This document shows positions 52,688 to 61,886 of a stretch of 64,000 nt of DNA, piece after piece. Numbering within the stretch: the first letter of the stretch is position 1; each line of letters opens with the position of its first letter. The position numbers were made by a program, and so were the translations under genes. The stretch comes from Oscillospiraceae bacterium (lineage in GTDB: Bacteria > Bacillota > Clostridia > Oscillospirales > Oscillospiraceae): the NCBI GenBank assembly GCA_017519975.1, contig JAFWRM010000036.1, positions 1 through 64,000 of the forward strand, in the 5' to 3' direction. A model generated the notes under the pieces. The model was not told the origin of the DNA. It did no database searches and was given only the letters and a program-made list of their open reading frames with translations.

Positions 52688-54202
52688 TCAGAAGAGGGAG
52701 ACGCCCGTCATCTCCTCCGGCTGGGGCAGGCCCAGCAGCTTCAGAAGAGTGGGGGCAATGTCGCACAGGCGGCCGTCACGCAGGCGGGCGGCCCGCCCGA
52801 TCATGAACAGAGGCACCCGGTTGGTGCTGTGAGCGGTGTGGGGGGTGACGCCGTCGGCCTCCAGCATCTCCTCGGCGTTGCCGTGGTCCGCCGTCACGAT
52901 GGAAACGCCGCCGGCGGCCGCGACGGCCCGCACCACCTTTTCCAGGCAGCGGTCCACCGTCTCCACGGCCTTCACCACGGCGTCGAAAACGCCGGTGTGG
53001 CCCACCATGTCACAGTTGGCAAAGTTCAGCACGATCAGGTCGTACTCATTGGAGATGGCGGCGTCCGCCGCCTTTTCGGCCACCTCCACGGCGCTCATCT
53101 CCGGGATCAGGTCGTAGGTGGGGAACTGCTTCGGGGAGGGGACCAGGATCCGGCTTTCCCCGGGGAAGGGCTCTTCCCGGCCGCCGTTGAAGAAGAAGGT
53201 GACGTGGGCGTATTTTTCCGTCTCCGCGATGCGCAGCTGCGTCATGCCCGCTTCGCTGACGATCTGGCCCAGGGTGTGGTCCGGCTCCTCCGGCGGCCAG
53301 GCCACCTCCACGTTGGGGATGGTCTCGTCGTAGCAGGTGGCGCATACGAAGCGCACGGGAAAGCAACCGCCGCGGCGCTCGAACCCGTCGAAGTCCGGAT
53401 CGGTGAAGGCACGGGTGATCTGCCGCGCCCGGTCGGGGCGGAAGTTGATGAAGATGATCCCGTCGCCGGGCCGCACCAGACCGGTTTCGTCACAGATCAC
53501 AGGCTCGACGAACTCGTCGGTGATGCCGCGTTTATAGGAATCCAGCACCGCGCGCACCGGATCCGCCGCGCGCTCCCCCTCGCCGAAGACCATGGCGTTG
53601 TAGGCCCTCGCCGTGCGTTCCCAGCGCTTGTCGCGGTCCATGGCGTAGAAGCGGCCCATCACGGTGGCGATGGTTCCGACGCCGATCTCCGCGCAGGCTT
53701 CCTCCAGCTGCCGCAGATACTCGGCCGCGGAAGAGGGGGGCACGTCGCGCCCGTCGAGAAAGGCGTGGATCATCACCTTTTTCAGCCCGCGGGCGGCGGC
53801 CATGCGCAGAAAAGCCAGCAGATGGTCGGAGTGGCTGTGCACCCCGCCGGGGGATACCAGGCCGAACAGGTGAAGGGCGGAGCCGTCGGTCAGGCAGCCA
53901 TCCATGACGCGGCACAGAACTTGGTTTTTAAAGAAGGCGCCGTTCCGGATGTCCCGCGTGATGCGGGTCAGGTCCTGATACACGACGCGCCCGGCGCCGA
54001 GGTTGGTGTGGCCGACCTCGCTGTTGCCCATCTGTCCGGCGGGCAGCCCCACGTCCTCGCCGGAGGCGCTGACGGTGCAGTGGGGAAAATCTGAGGCCAG
54101 ACGGTTCAGGAAGGGCGTTTCCGCCCGGGAAACGGCGTTGCCGGGCCCGTCCGGGGCCAGGCCGAGGCCGTCCAGAATGATGAGTGCTACCGGATGTTTC
54201 AT
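52688..54202 (-). CDS. gpmI: 2,3-bisphosphoglycerate-independent phosphoglycerate mutase
   Basis: Glycolytic enzyme interconverting 3- and 2-phosphoglycerate, 504 residues, cytoplasmic, Mn-dependent. The alkaline-phosphatase-like fold is visible: VALIILDGLGL with its metal Asp at the start, the phosphorylated Ser in MGNSEVGHTNLGAGR, SPGGVHSHSDHLLA, LDGRDVPPSSA, NFRPDRARQITR, NCDMVGHTG and TADHGNAEEM. Length is normal. The start follows AGGAGGTACCCT. It is the last gene of the gpmI-tpiA-pgk group, with pgk furthest upstream. Confidence 0.97.
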   Translation of the reverse strand: MKHPVALIILDGLGLAPDGPGNAVSRAETPFLNRLASDFPHCTVSASGEDVGLPAGQMGNSEVGHTNLGAGRVVYQDLTRITRDIRNGAFFKNQVLCRVMDGCLTDGSALHLFGLVSPGGVHSHSDHLLAFLRMAAARGLKKVMIHAFLDGRDVPPSSAAEYLRQLEEACAEIGVGTIATVMGRFYAMDRDKRWERTARAYNAMVFGEGERAADPVRAVLDSYKRGITDEFVEPVICDETGLVRPGDGIIFINFRPDRARQITRAFTDPDFDGFERRGGCFPVRFVCATCYDETIPNVEVAWPPEEPDHTLGQIVSEAGMTQLRIAETEKYAHVTFFFNGGREEPFPGESRILVPSPKQFPTYDLIPEMSAVEVAEKAADAAISNEYDLIVLNFANCDMVGHTGVFDAVVKAVETVDRCLEKVVRAVAAAGGVSIVTADHGNAEEMLEADGVTPHTAHSTNRVPLFMIGRAARLRDGRLCDIAPTLLKLLGLPQPEEMTGVSLF

Positions 54203-54233
54203 AGGGTACCTCCTGGGTGAAAGTGAAAAAGCC

Positions 54234-54259
54234 AAAAGCCGGCGCAGCGCCGGCTTTTT
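54234..54259 (-). terminator. hairpin terminator between tpiA and gpmI
   Basis: AAAAGCCGGCGC with its near-perfect complement ending in TTTTT; functional in either direction. It implies gpmI has some separate transcription or is reached by read-through. Confidence 0.65.
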
Positions 54260-54268
54260 CCGCTTATG

Positions 54269-55039
54269 TCAGGGTGCCGCCGCGGCGGCGAGGATCGCCG
54301 CGAAGGAAGCGGCCTTCAGCGAGGCGCCGCCCACCAGGGCACCGTCTACGTCCGGACCGGCCAGCAGGGCGCCGGCGTTCTCCGGGGTGACGGAGCCGCC
54401 GTACAGCACGGGCACCTGGTCTCCGGCGCTTCCGAACCGACGGGTCAGGCAGGCGCGGATGTGGGCGGCCATGGCCTGGGCGTCCGCGGGAGAGGCGTTG
54501 CGTCCGGTGCCGATGGCCCAGACGGGCTCATAGGCCACGGCCAGCCGGTCCAGCTCCTCCGGATCAAAATCCGCCAGGGCGCTTTCCAGCTGCGCGGCGA
54601 CCCAGGCGTCCTGTCCGCCGTCGGCGCGCACGGCCTCCGGCTCACCTACGCACAGCATCACGCGAAGCGCGGAGGAAAGGGCGTTTTTTACCCGACGGGC
54701 TACGTCCGCGTCCGTATCGCCGAACAGCTGCCGGCGCTCGCTGTGGCCCACCAGGGTCCACTGCGCCCCCGCGGCAGCGGCCTGGCGGGCGCTCACCTCT
54801 CCGGTGTAGGCGCCGGCCTCGTACACGCTCACGTTCTGCACGGCCACGCTTACGGGCAGATCGCGGAATACCTCCGCGGCCTCTGCCACGAGAAGATAAG
54901 GCACGGCCAGCACGATCTCCGGAAGGGGACCCTCCGGCAGATGTTCGGCCAGTTCGCGGGCAAAGGCCAGGCAGTCCCCGGTCGTACCGTTCAGTTTCCA
55001 GTTGCCGCCGATCACGGCGCGCCGCTTTTCAGTGTTCAT
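54269..55039 (-). CDS. tpiA: triosephosphate isomerase
   Basis: Interconverts dihydroxyacetone phosphate and glyceraldehyde 3-phosphate. 256 residues of TIM barrel: substrate Lys in GGNWKLNGT, catalytic His in LVGHSERRQLFGD, catalytic Glu in AYEPVWAIGTGRNASP, and the phosphate loop VLYGGSVTPENAG. The ATG at 55039 follows GGAGAG; the frame upstream of it is repeat-related DNA and is not supported as coding. It lies between pgk and gpmI. Confidence 0.97.
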   Translation of the reverse strand: MNTEKRRAVIGGNWKLNGTTGDCLAFARELAEHLPEGPLPEIVLAVPYLLVAEAAEVFRDLPVSVAVQNVSVYEAGAYTGEVSARQAAAAGAQWTLVGHSERRQLFGDTDADVARRVKNALSSALRVMLCVGEPEAVRADGGQDAWVAAQLESALADFDPEELDRLAVAYEPVWAIGTGRNASPADAQAMAAHIRACLTRRFGSAGDQVPVLYGGSVTPENAGALLAGPDVDGALVGGASLKAASFAAILAAAAAP

Positions 55040-55127
55040 AAGCTCTCCGGAAGAATGATTGATCCTGCCCGTCCGACGGGAGTGCAGACAGGGGAAATGT
55101 TCAGAGAAATGACGGGATTTTCCGCTC

Positions 55128-55175
55128 GATCCCTCAGCCGCGCCAAGCGCGCAGGCTCCCTTTTGCAAAGGAGCC
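55128..55175 (+). repeat. palindromic repeat (CTCCCTTTTGCAAAGGAG variant), copy 5
   Basis: GATCCCTCAG, a GCGCC/GGCGC-type middle palindrome, then GGCTCCCTTTTGCAAAGGAGCC. It is the same family as the copies in the phage module but lies between tpiA and pgk, so the repeat belongs to the host genome. Confidence 0.8.
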
Positions 55176-55209
55176 TTTCCGCTGCGTCCGGCGCGATCCG
55201 GGAGGGCGT

Positions 55210-56406
55210 TTATTCCTTATCGTCGAGGCAGGCGATGCCCGGAAGGTCCTTGCCCTCCAGGAATTCCAGGGAGGCGCCGCCGCCGGTGGAGATGTGGGTG
55301 AAGCGGTCCTCCAGGCCGAACTCACGCACGGCGGAGGCGGAGTCCCCGCCGCCTACGATGGAAACGCAGTCCGTATCCGCGATGGCCTTGGCCACGGCCA
55401 GCGTACCCTTGGCGAAGGCGGGATACTCGAACACGCCCATGGGGCCGTTCCAGACCACGGTGCGGGAGGCGGCGATCACGTCGCAGAACGCCTTCGAGGT
55501 CTCCGGCCCGATGTCCAGACCCATCAGATCTTCATAGATGTCGTCGCTGGGTACGACGGAGGAATCCACGTTGGGGGCCAGCTCCGTGGCGGCCACGGTG
55601 TCCGTCGGCAGATAGATCTTCACGCCCAGACGCTCGGCCTTGGCCAGCATCTCGCGGGCGTAATCCATCTGATCGCTCTCGCAGATGCTGCGCCCGATGC
55701 GGCCGCCCTGGGCCTTGATGAAGGTGAAGGCCATGCCGCCGCCGATGAGCAGCGCGTCCGCCTTCTCCAGCAGGTTGGAGATCACGCCCAGCTTGTCCGA
55801 TACCTTGGAACCGCCCAGGATGGCCGTCAGCGGCTTCTGGGGCTTATCCAGAATGTCCCCCAGATAGCGGATCTCCGTATTCAGCAGCATGCCGGAAACG
55901 GAGGGGAGATACTCCGCCACGCCAGCGGTGGAGGCATGGGCGCGATGCACGCAGCCGAAGGCGTCCGTCACAAAAATATCCGCCATGGAGGCAAGCTCCC
56001 TGGCAAACAGGGGATCGTTGGCCTCCTCCTCCGGATGGAAGCGGAGGTTCTCCAGCAGCATGATCTCCCCGGGGATCAGCGTATCCGCCAGCATCCTGGC
56101 ACTGGGGCCGACCACGTCCCGCGCGATCTTCACGGGGATGCCCAGCTCCTTGGTCAGAAGCTCGCCCACAGGGGCCATGGAAAGCTCCGGTTTCCACACG
56201 CCCTTGGGCCGCCCCAGGTGGGAGCAGGCGATCACGGCGGCGCCGTGGTCCAGCAGATAGCGGATGGTGGGCAGCGCGGCGATCACGCGGCCGGGGTCCG
56301 TGATGCGGCCGGTATACTTGTCCCGAGGGACGTTGAAATCGCACCGGAGAAGAACTTTCTTCCCGGAAACGTCGATGTCTTCCACAGTTTTCTTATTGTA
56401 ATGCAT
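55210..56406 (-). CDS. pgk: phosphoglycerate kinase
   Basis: Transfers the high-energy phosphate of 1,3-bisphosphoglycerate to ADP. 398 residues, normal length. N-domain: KKVLLRCDFNVPRDKYTGRITD, CSHLGRPKG; hinge and C-domain: GGSKVSDKLGVISNLL, GGGMAFTF, VWNGPMGVFEYPAFAKGT, and SIVGGGDSASAVREFG, which binds nucleotide phosphates. ATG 56406 follows GGGAGG. It has its own promoter at 56459-56487. The usual partner gapA is not in the window. Confidence 0.97.
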   Translation of the reverse strand: MHYNKKTVEDIDVSGKKVLLRCDFNVPRDKYTGRITDPGRVIAALPTIRYLLDHGAAVIACSHLGRPKGVWKPELSMAPVGELLTKELGIPVKIARDVVGPSARMLADTLIPGEIMLLENLRFHPEEEANDPLFARELASMADIFVTDAFGCVHRAHASTAGVAEYLPSVSGMLLNTEIRYLGDILDKPQKPLTAILGGSKVSDKLGVISNLLEKADALLIGGGMAFTFIKAQGGRIGRSICESDQMDYAREMLAKAERLGVKIYLPTDTVAATELAPNVDSSVVPSDDIYEDLMGLDIGPETSKAFCDVIAASRTVVWNGPMGVFEYPAFAKGTLAVAKAIADTDCVSIVGGGDSASAVREFGLEDRFTHISTGGGASLEFLEGKDLPGIACLDDKE

Positions 56407-56458
56407 GGCTCTGACCTCCCGTTTCGATCGATCCTGCGAAGGGTGTTCCGTCGCCTCC

Positions 56459-56487
56459 ATCATAATAGGAAACCGAGCGGATTTCAA
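56459..56487 (-). promoter_or_regulatory. sigma-A promoter of pgk
   Basis: On the minus strand TTGAAA (complement of 56482-56487), a 17-bp spacer and TATGAT (complement of 56459-56464), about 50 bp before the pgk start. Confidence 0.75.
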
Positions 56488-56515
56488 CCCGAAAACGGAA
56501 AATCCCCGCCGGCAC

Positions 56516-56544
56516 TTTTCATCTTCACCGCTTTCGTTTATACT
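56516..56544 (+). promoter_or_regulatory. candidate promoter of rsmA
   Basis: TTTTCA (56516-56521) and TATACT (56539-56544), 17-bp spacer, about 40 bp before the start codon, divergent from the pgk promoter. Confidence 0.5.
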
Positions 56545-56584
56545 GGCATCGGCCCCGCACCGCGGGCGGAAGGAGGAAACGAAG

Positions 56585-57448
56585 ATGGATCTGTGCGACC
56601 CCCGGGTCATCCGGGTGCTTCTGGAGAAAAACGGCTTCCGGTTTTCCCGCGCCATGGGGCAGAACTTTCTGATCGATCCCACCGTGCCGGAGCGCATCGC
56701 GGAAGCGGCGGACCCCGGACCGGAGGACGGCGTTCTGGAGATCGGGCCCGGCATCGGCACGCTGACGGTGCGTCTGGCCGAGCGGGCCGGGCGCGTGTGC
56801 TGCGTGGAGCTGGACCGGACCCTGCTCCCCATCCTGGCGAAGACCCTGGCCGGATACGGAAACGTGACCGTCGTCAGCGGAGACATCCTGAAGACGGATC
56901 TTCGGGAACTGGCGGAACGGGTACTGGCCGGGCGGCGGCTGTCCGTCTGCGCCAATCTGCCCTACAACATCACCACCCCGGTGCTGACCCGGCTGCTGGA
57001 ATCCGGGCTGTTCGAGCGGCTGACGGTGATGATCCAGCGGGAGGTGGCGGCCCGGATCTGCGCCCGGCCGGGAACGGCGGATTACGGCGCCTTCACCCTG
57101 TTCTGCGATTACCACGCCCGGGCCGAGCGCCTGTTCGACGTGCCGCCGGGGTGCTTCATGCCCGCCCCGAAGGTCACCAGCACGGTGATCCGCCTCACCC
57201 CGCGGCCGGCGCCGCCGGAGGTGGAGGACCGGAACCTGTTCTTCCGCACGGTGCGGGCCTCCTTCGCCCAGCGGAGAAAGACGCTGGTCAACGGGCTGGC
57301 CGCCGCCTTTCCGCTGCCGAAGGCGGAACTGGCGGACGCACTTACGGCCTGCGGGCTGGACGAACGGACCCGGGGCGAGGCCCTGAGTCCGGAACAGTTT
57401 GCCGCCGTGGCCCGGGAAGTGGGCGCCCGCCTGGGCAAAAAGCCTTGA
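56585..57448 (+). CDS. rsmA: 16S rRNA dimethyladenosine transferase
   Basis: Dimethylates two adjacent adenosines near the 3' end of 16S rRNA using S-adenosylmethionine (KsgA). 287 residues: AMGQNFLIDPTVPERIAEAA, SAM loop VLEIGPGIGTLTVRLAE, CVELDRTLLPIL, and the catalytic NLPYNITTPVLTRLL motif, followed by the C-terminal RNA-binding part (FFRTVRASFAQRRKTLVNGL). Start chosen at ATG after AGGAGG; the longer frame overlaps the pgk promoter. Confidence 0.97.
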   Translation: MDLCDPRVIRVLLEKNGFRFSRAMGQNFLIDPTVPERIAEAADPGPEDGVLEIGPGIGTLTVRLAERAGRVCCVELDRTLLPILAKTLAGYGNVTVVSGDILKTDLRELAERVLAGRRLSVCANLPYNITTPVLTRLLESGLFERLTVMIQREVAARICARPGTADYGAFTLFCDYHARAERLFDVPPGCFMPAPKVTSTVIRLTPRPAPPEVEDRNLFFRTVRASFAQRRKTLVNGLAAAFPLPKAELADALTACGLDERTRGEALSPEQFAAVAREVGARLGKKP

Positions 57449-57473
57449 CGGAACGGGAAAATGCCGGTATAAT
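57445..57473 (+). promoter_or_regulatory. sigma-A promoter of the SH3-domain gene
   Basis: TTGACG (57445-57450), a 17-bp spacer and a consensus TATAAT (57468-57473). It overlaps the rsmA stop codon. Confidence 0.85.
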
Positions 57474-57542
57474 TCTGTATTATGTTAAGTAACCCCACGG
57501 GCGCACGCCCGGAGGACGGAAGGAAAGAACGGAGGCGCGGAC

Positions 57543-58214
57543 ATGGCATTTGTGTCAGACGTTAAATGCGGAAAATGCGACAGACGGTATTCCGGCCTGA
57601 GGGCGCGGTGCCCCTACTGCGGCGCCCGCCGCGGCAAGGCCGGCAAGCACGCCAACAAGGGCGGCAACACCACCGGCAAGCTGATCGTCGGGCTGATCTT
57701 GATCCTGCTGCTGATCGCCGCCGTGGTATTTCTGATCCTCACCGGAGGGGAGAACTTCGGGAAGAAGGACGGCGCCAAGACGCCGGATAAGCCGGCCGAG
57801 GAGACCCAGCAGAACGGCGGCAGCATCATGGGCAACGATGAAGACGTGACCACTGTGGACGGCAACGAGTACGTGCCCGCCGAACAGCCGGAAGAGCCCG
57901 GCGGAGAAGGCGAAGGCACGCAGACCCCCGAGGGGGAGGACGGCGAGATGGCGGCCCCGGATGAGCTGACCTACCCGTGGACGGGGACGGTCCAGGCTTC
58001 CTCCGTGCGCGTGCGCAGCGGAGCCGGCACCTCCTACAGTGAGGTGAATTACGCCACCTCCGGGCAGGAGGTAACGGTCACCGGTGACCTCAAGGGCGAG
58101 ACCATCACGGACGGCGGAGAATCCTCCGACGTGTGGTATAAGATCGAATACACCACCAACGGCGTCAAGGTGGAGGGCTATCTGAACAGCCTGTTCGTGG
58201 CGCCGAAGAGCTGA
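57543..58214 (+). CDS. membrane-anchored zinc-ribbon and SH3b-domain protein
   Basis: 223 residues. Residues 7-30 hold a zinc ribbon (CGKCDRRYSGLRARCPYCGARR, two CxxC pairs). A transmembrane helix (about 45-68, GLILILLLIAAVVFLIL) is followed by an acidic Gly/Glu/Pro linker and a C-terminal bacterial SH3 domain (about 150-221, ASSVRVRSGAGTSYSEVNYA and VEGYLNSLFVAP), expected to lie outside the cell and bind peptidoglycan. It is monocistronic with its own promoter and terminator. The function is unknown; a wall-sensing or tethering role is inference. Confidence 0.85.
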   Translation: MAFVSDVKCGKCDRRYSGLRARCPYCGARRGKAGKHANKGGNTTGKLIVGLILILLLIAAVVFLILTGGENFGKKDGAKTPDKPAEETQQNGGSIMGNDEDVTTVDGNEYVPAEQPEEPGGEGEGTQTPEGEDGEMAAPDELTYPWTGTVQASSVRVRSGAGTSYSEVNYATSGQEVTVTGDLKGETITDGGESSDVWYKIEYTTNGVKVEGYLNSLFVAPKS

Positions 58215-58231
58215 CGGAACAGAGACCGCCG

Positions 58232-58262
58232 CGGCGGGGAGCGATGAGCTCCCCGCCGTTTT
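58232..58262 (+). terminator. terminator of the SH3-domain gene
   Basis: CGGCGGGGAGC with its perfect complement around a GATGA loop, then TTTT. Confidence 0.85.
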
Positions 58263-58336
58263 GCGTACCGAAAAATGCGAAGGCGGAGACTGGAAGAAAA
58301 AAGGTAGAGTTCTCGTAAAAAAAGACAGAAAACTAC

Positions 58337-58365
58337 TGGTAAAGCGGAGCATGTTCGGATATAAT
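58337..58365 (+). promoter_or_regulatory. candidate promoter of the V-type ATPase operon
   Basis: Consensus TATAAT at 58360-58365 with a weak -35 (TGGTAA) at 17-bp spacing, about 85 bp before the first gene. Confidence 0.5.
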
Positions 58366-58448
58366 AATCAACTGGATACTGCCGCCGCGGCAGGCGGCGG
58401 GCGGTACCGTGCTATACAGCAAAATGCACCGGGAAGGGCGGCGATACG

Positions 58449-58763
58449 ATGTCTTTAGACACCATCAGGATCATCACCGAAGCGGAGCAGGCGGCGCAGA
58501 AGTCACGGGACGAGACGGCGGCGCGGTGCGCTTCGGCGCTGAAGGAGGCGCGGCAGGCCGGCGCCGACCTGATCGAGGACGCCGGGAAGCGGGCCGGCGA
58601 GGAAGCCGGACGCCTGAAGGCAAAGGCCGAAGAGGAAGGAAAGGCCGCGGCCATGGAGCTGGTGGAAAAAACCAGGAACCAGAAGGCCGTCATTCTGGCC
58701 TCCGCGGAAGCCAGAATGGACGCCGCTGTATCCGCCATCGTGGACAGCATCCTCAAAGGGTAA
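58449..58763 (+). CDS. V-type ATPase subunit G/H (peripheral stalk)
   Basis: A 104-residue, almost entirely helical, Ala/Glu/Lys-rich protein typical of the small peripheral-stalk subunit (H in archaea, NtpF in Enterococcus) that forms a right-handed coiled coil with subunit E. Heptad-like periodicity runs throughout (EAEQAAQKSRDETAARCASA). First gene of the operon, followed after 42 bp by subunit I, as in the Enterococcus hirae ntp order. Confidence 0.85.
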   Translation: MSLDTIRIITEAEQAAQKSRDETAARCASALKEARQAGADLIEDAGKRAGEEAGRLKAKAEEEGKAAAMELVEKTRNQKAVILASAEARMDAAVSAIVDSILKG

Positions 58764-58805
58764 GGAGGGCTGTCTTATGGAAAAGGAAAGAAAGGAGGCG
58801 ATCGC

Positions 58806-60752
58806 TTGGCCATAGTCCGAATGAAGCGCCTGAGGCTGGCGGGCCTTCAGGCGGACCGGGACGGTCTGCTGGAGGATCTGCAGAAGCTGGGCTGCGTAGA
58901 GCTGGAAAGCCCCGCGGACCCGGAGGACGCCCAGGAGTGGCTCTCCCTCACGTCACGGGATGAGGCGGACGACAGCGAGCTCCGTGCCGCAAAATCCAGA
59001 CTGACGGCGGCGCTGGACGCGCTGAACCGGTACGCGCCGGCCAAGGGAGGCCTGTTCGCGGAACGGCCCCAGATCAGCCGCGGCGAGTTCTTCTCCGTAA
59101 AGGACGTGGGGCCGCAGCTGAAGACCGCGGAGGCGGTGCTGGAGGCGGAGGACGGCGTGAAAACGGCGCTGGACAGGCGCGGAAGGCTGGAGAACCGGAT
59201 CCGCGCACTGGAGCCCTGGGTCATGCTGGACGTGCCGCTGAACTGTACGAAAACGGGCAGCACCCGCCGCATTCTGGGGACGATGCCCGGATCGCGGACG
59301 GAGCAGCAGGTCAAGGACCGGCTGGACGCGGAGGGCGTGGATTACAGCTACGCGGAGATCAGCCGGGAGGAGGATACGGCCTACGTACGCCTCCTGGTAT
59401 ACAAGGACGACTATGAGGAGGCCTGGCGCACGCTGCGGCAGCTGGGGTTCGCGGAGGTGAACCTCCCCTCCGTCGAAGGAACGGCCGCCGAGGCGCTGGC
59501 CGCCCTGAGGGAGGAGCACGAAAAGGCGCAGGAGAGCGTGCAGCGGGCGGAGCAGGAAGTGAAGGAGCTGGCTCCCGTACGGGAGGAGCTGCAGCTTGCG
59601 ATAGACCGCATCACCCGCCTGGAAGACGAGCAGGCGGTGAGGCAGGAGCTGATGCTGACCGACCGGGCGTTCTATACGGAGGGCTGGGTCCCCGCGGAAT
59701 CCGAACCGGAGCTGGCGCGGCTTCTTGACCGGCACCCGGTGTGCTGGGAGACGGAGGACGTGCCCTTTGAGGAGAGCACCGAGGTACCCACCAAGCTGAA
59801 GAACAATTTCCTGACCCGGCCGATGAACATGGTCACCAACATGTACAGCCTGCCGGCGTACGGAACGGTGGATCCCAACCCCGTCATGGCTCCCTTCTTC
59901 GTGCTGTTTTACGGCATGATGATGGCGGACATGGCCTACGGCATTCTGATGATCCTGGTCGGGATCATCATCCTGAAAAAGATGCACCCGCGCGAGGGAA
60001 TGAAGAATTTGGCCGGCATAGCGATCCTGTGCGGCATCAGCACCTTCATTTTCGGCGCGCTGACCGGCGGCTTCTTCGGGGATTTCATCCCCTGCGTGGC
60101 GAAGCTGATCAATCCGAACACCACGCTGACGGAGCTGCCCCATCTGTTCACGCCGCTGAACGATACCGTCACGATCCTGATCGGATCCCTCGCGCTGGGG
60201 CTGATCCAGGTCATCGCCGGCATGCTCATCAGCGTCGTCTATAAGACGAAGCACGGGAATTTCATCGACGCGCTGTTCGATGAGATCACCTGGTGGATCA
60301 TCCTGGCCGGCGTCGCGCTGGCGGTGCTGGGCATAGGCAACGTATACGGCGTTCCCGTGTGCCTGGTCGTCGGCGGACTGATGCTGGTGTTCGGCGGAAC
60401 GAGAGAGGCCAAGGGCTTCGGCAAGGTCACCAAGCTGGTGGGTCTGATCTACAACGGCGTGACGGGCTATTTCAGCGACATTCTGTCCTACGCCCGGCTC
60501 ATGGCCCTGATGCTGGCCGGCAGCGTCATCGCGCAGGTGTTCAACACCCTCGGCATGGTGATGGGAAACCTTCCGGTCTTCCTCATCATCTCCCTGGTGG
60601 GCAACATTCTGAACCTGGTGCTGAACCTGCTGGGCTGCTACGTGCACGACCTGCGGCTGCAGTGCCTGGAGTTCTTCAACCGGTTCCATCATGAGGGCGG
60701 AAGGGCCTTCAAACCCCTGCAGGCTGAAACAAAATATGTGGATATCATCTAA
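58806..60752 (+). CDS. V-type ATPase subunit I (membrane stator)
   Basis: 648 residues. The N-terminal half (1-330) is cytosolic and coiled-coil-rich; the C-terminal half has about seven to eight membrane helices (from VMAPFFVLFYGMMMADMAYG), including the SYARLMALMLAGSVIAQVFN helix with the conserved Arg that faces the rotor ring. It forms the ion half-channels and links them to the peripheral stalk. The start is TTG with AAAGGAGG upstream. Its C-terminus is close to the family pattern (EFFNRFHHEGGRAFKPL). Confidence 0.95.
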   Translation: MAIVRMKRLRLAGLQADRDGLLEDLQKLGCVELESPADPEDAQEWLSLTSRDEADDSELRAAKSRLTAALDALNRYAPAKGGLFAERPQISRGEFFSVKDVGPQLKTAEAVLEAEDGVKTALDRRGRLENRIRALEPWVMLDVPLNCTKTGSTRRILGTMPGSRTEQQVKDRLDAEGVDYSYAEISREEDTAYVRLLVYKDDYEEAWRTLRQLGFAEVNLPSVEGTAAEALAALREEHEKAQESVQRAEQEVKELAPVREELQLAIDRITRLEDEQAVRQELMLTDRAFYTEGWVPAESEPELARLLDRHPVCWETEDVPFEESTEVPTKLKNNFLTRPMNMVTNMYSLPAYGTVDPNPVMAPFFVLFYGMMMADMAYGILMILVGIIILKKMHPREGMKNLAGIAILCGISTFIFGALTGGFFGDFIPCVAKLINPNTTLTELPHLFTPLNDTVTILIGSLALGLIQVIAGMLISVVYKTKHGNFIDALFDEITWWIILAGVALAVLGIGNVYGVPVCLVVGGLMLVFGGTREAKGFGKVTKLVGLIYNGVTGYFSDILSYARLMALMLAGSVIAQVFNTLGMVMGNLPVFLIISLVGNILNLVLNLLGCYVHDLRLQCLEFFNRFHHEGGRAFKPLQAETKYVDII

Positions 60753-60758
60753 TACTAA

Positions 60759-61247
<489 letters not shown>

Positions 61248-61265
61248 GCGAGCGGGAACTCATGT

Positions 61266-61865
61266 ATGAACGGGATAGAAAGATTAACGGCCCGTATTCA
61301 GGCCGAGGCCGAGGCTGAGAACGCCGCCGCGCTGGAAAGCGCGCAGCGCCAGGCCGAAGAGATCCTCGAAAAATACCGGCAGAGCGCGGAGGAGGAGTAT
61401 TCCCGCCTGGTGGAGGAGGCCGGACAGACGGCTTCGCGACAGAAGGAACAGCTGATCTCGGCGGCGCGGCTGGAGGCCGGCAAGCAGGTGCTGATCACGA
61501 AACAGGAGCAGCTGCAGCTGGCTTTCGACAAGGCCGCGGAACAGCTGCTGGCGCTGCCCGCGGACCGCTATGCGGAGCTGCTGGTCCGTCTGGTCGTATC
61601 CGCCAGCCGCACCGGGAAGGAGACCATCCTGCTGAACGCCGCGGACCGGAAGGCCTACGGCGAAGCGGTGACGGAGAGAGCCAACCGCGCACTGGCCGAA
61701 CAGGGCCGCCCCGCGGAGCTGACGCTGGCGGCCGAAACGCGGAACATCGACGGCGGCGCCGTGCTGAAGGATGGGAACATCGAGGTGAACTGTTCCCTGG
61801 CTTCCCTGATCGAGGCGAGACGGGAAGAGCTGTCCGTAGAGACCGCGCGCAGCCTGTTCCAGTGA
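61266..61865 (+). CDS. V-type ATPase subunit E
   Basis: 199 residues. The N-terminal half is a long Glu/Ala/Gln-rich helix pairing with the G/H subunit; the C-terminal part is the globular domain (about 110-199, with LVRLVVSASRTGKETILLN and IEVNCSLASLIEARREEL). It forms the peripheral stalk and contacts subunits A/B. Gene order and size fit NtpE. Confidence 0.9.
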   Translation: MNGIERLTARIQAEAEAENAAALESAQRQAEEILEKYRQSAEEEYSRLVEEAGQTASRQKEQLISAARLEAGKQVLITKQEQLQLAFDKAAEQLLALPADRYAELLVRLVVSASRTGKETILLNAADRKAYGEAVTERANRALAEQGRPAELTLAAETRNIDGGAVLKDGNIEVNCSLASLIEARREELSVETARSLFQ

Positions 61866-61886
61866 GCGCAGGAGGGAGGTATCCTT

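Noticed and set aside
54998-55168. An N-terminal extension of tpiA
   Set aside because: The extension is partly palindromic-repeat DNA, and the ATG at 55039 has its own ribosome binding site and matches the family start.
55294-57492. A 732-codon plus-strand frame across pgk and rsmA
   Set aside because: It runs antisense to pgk and out of frame with rsmA, both of which are certain, and crosses the divergent promoter region.
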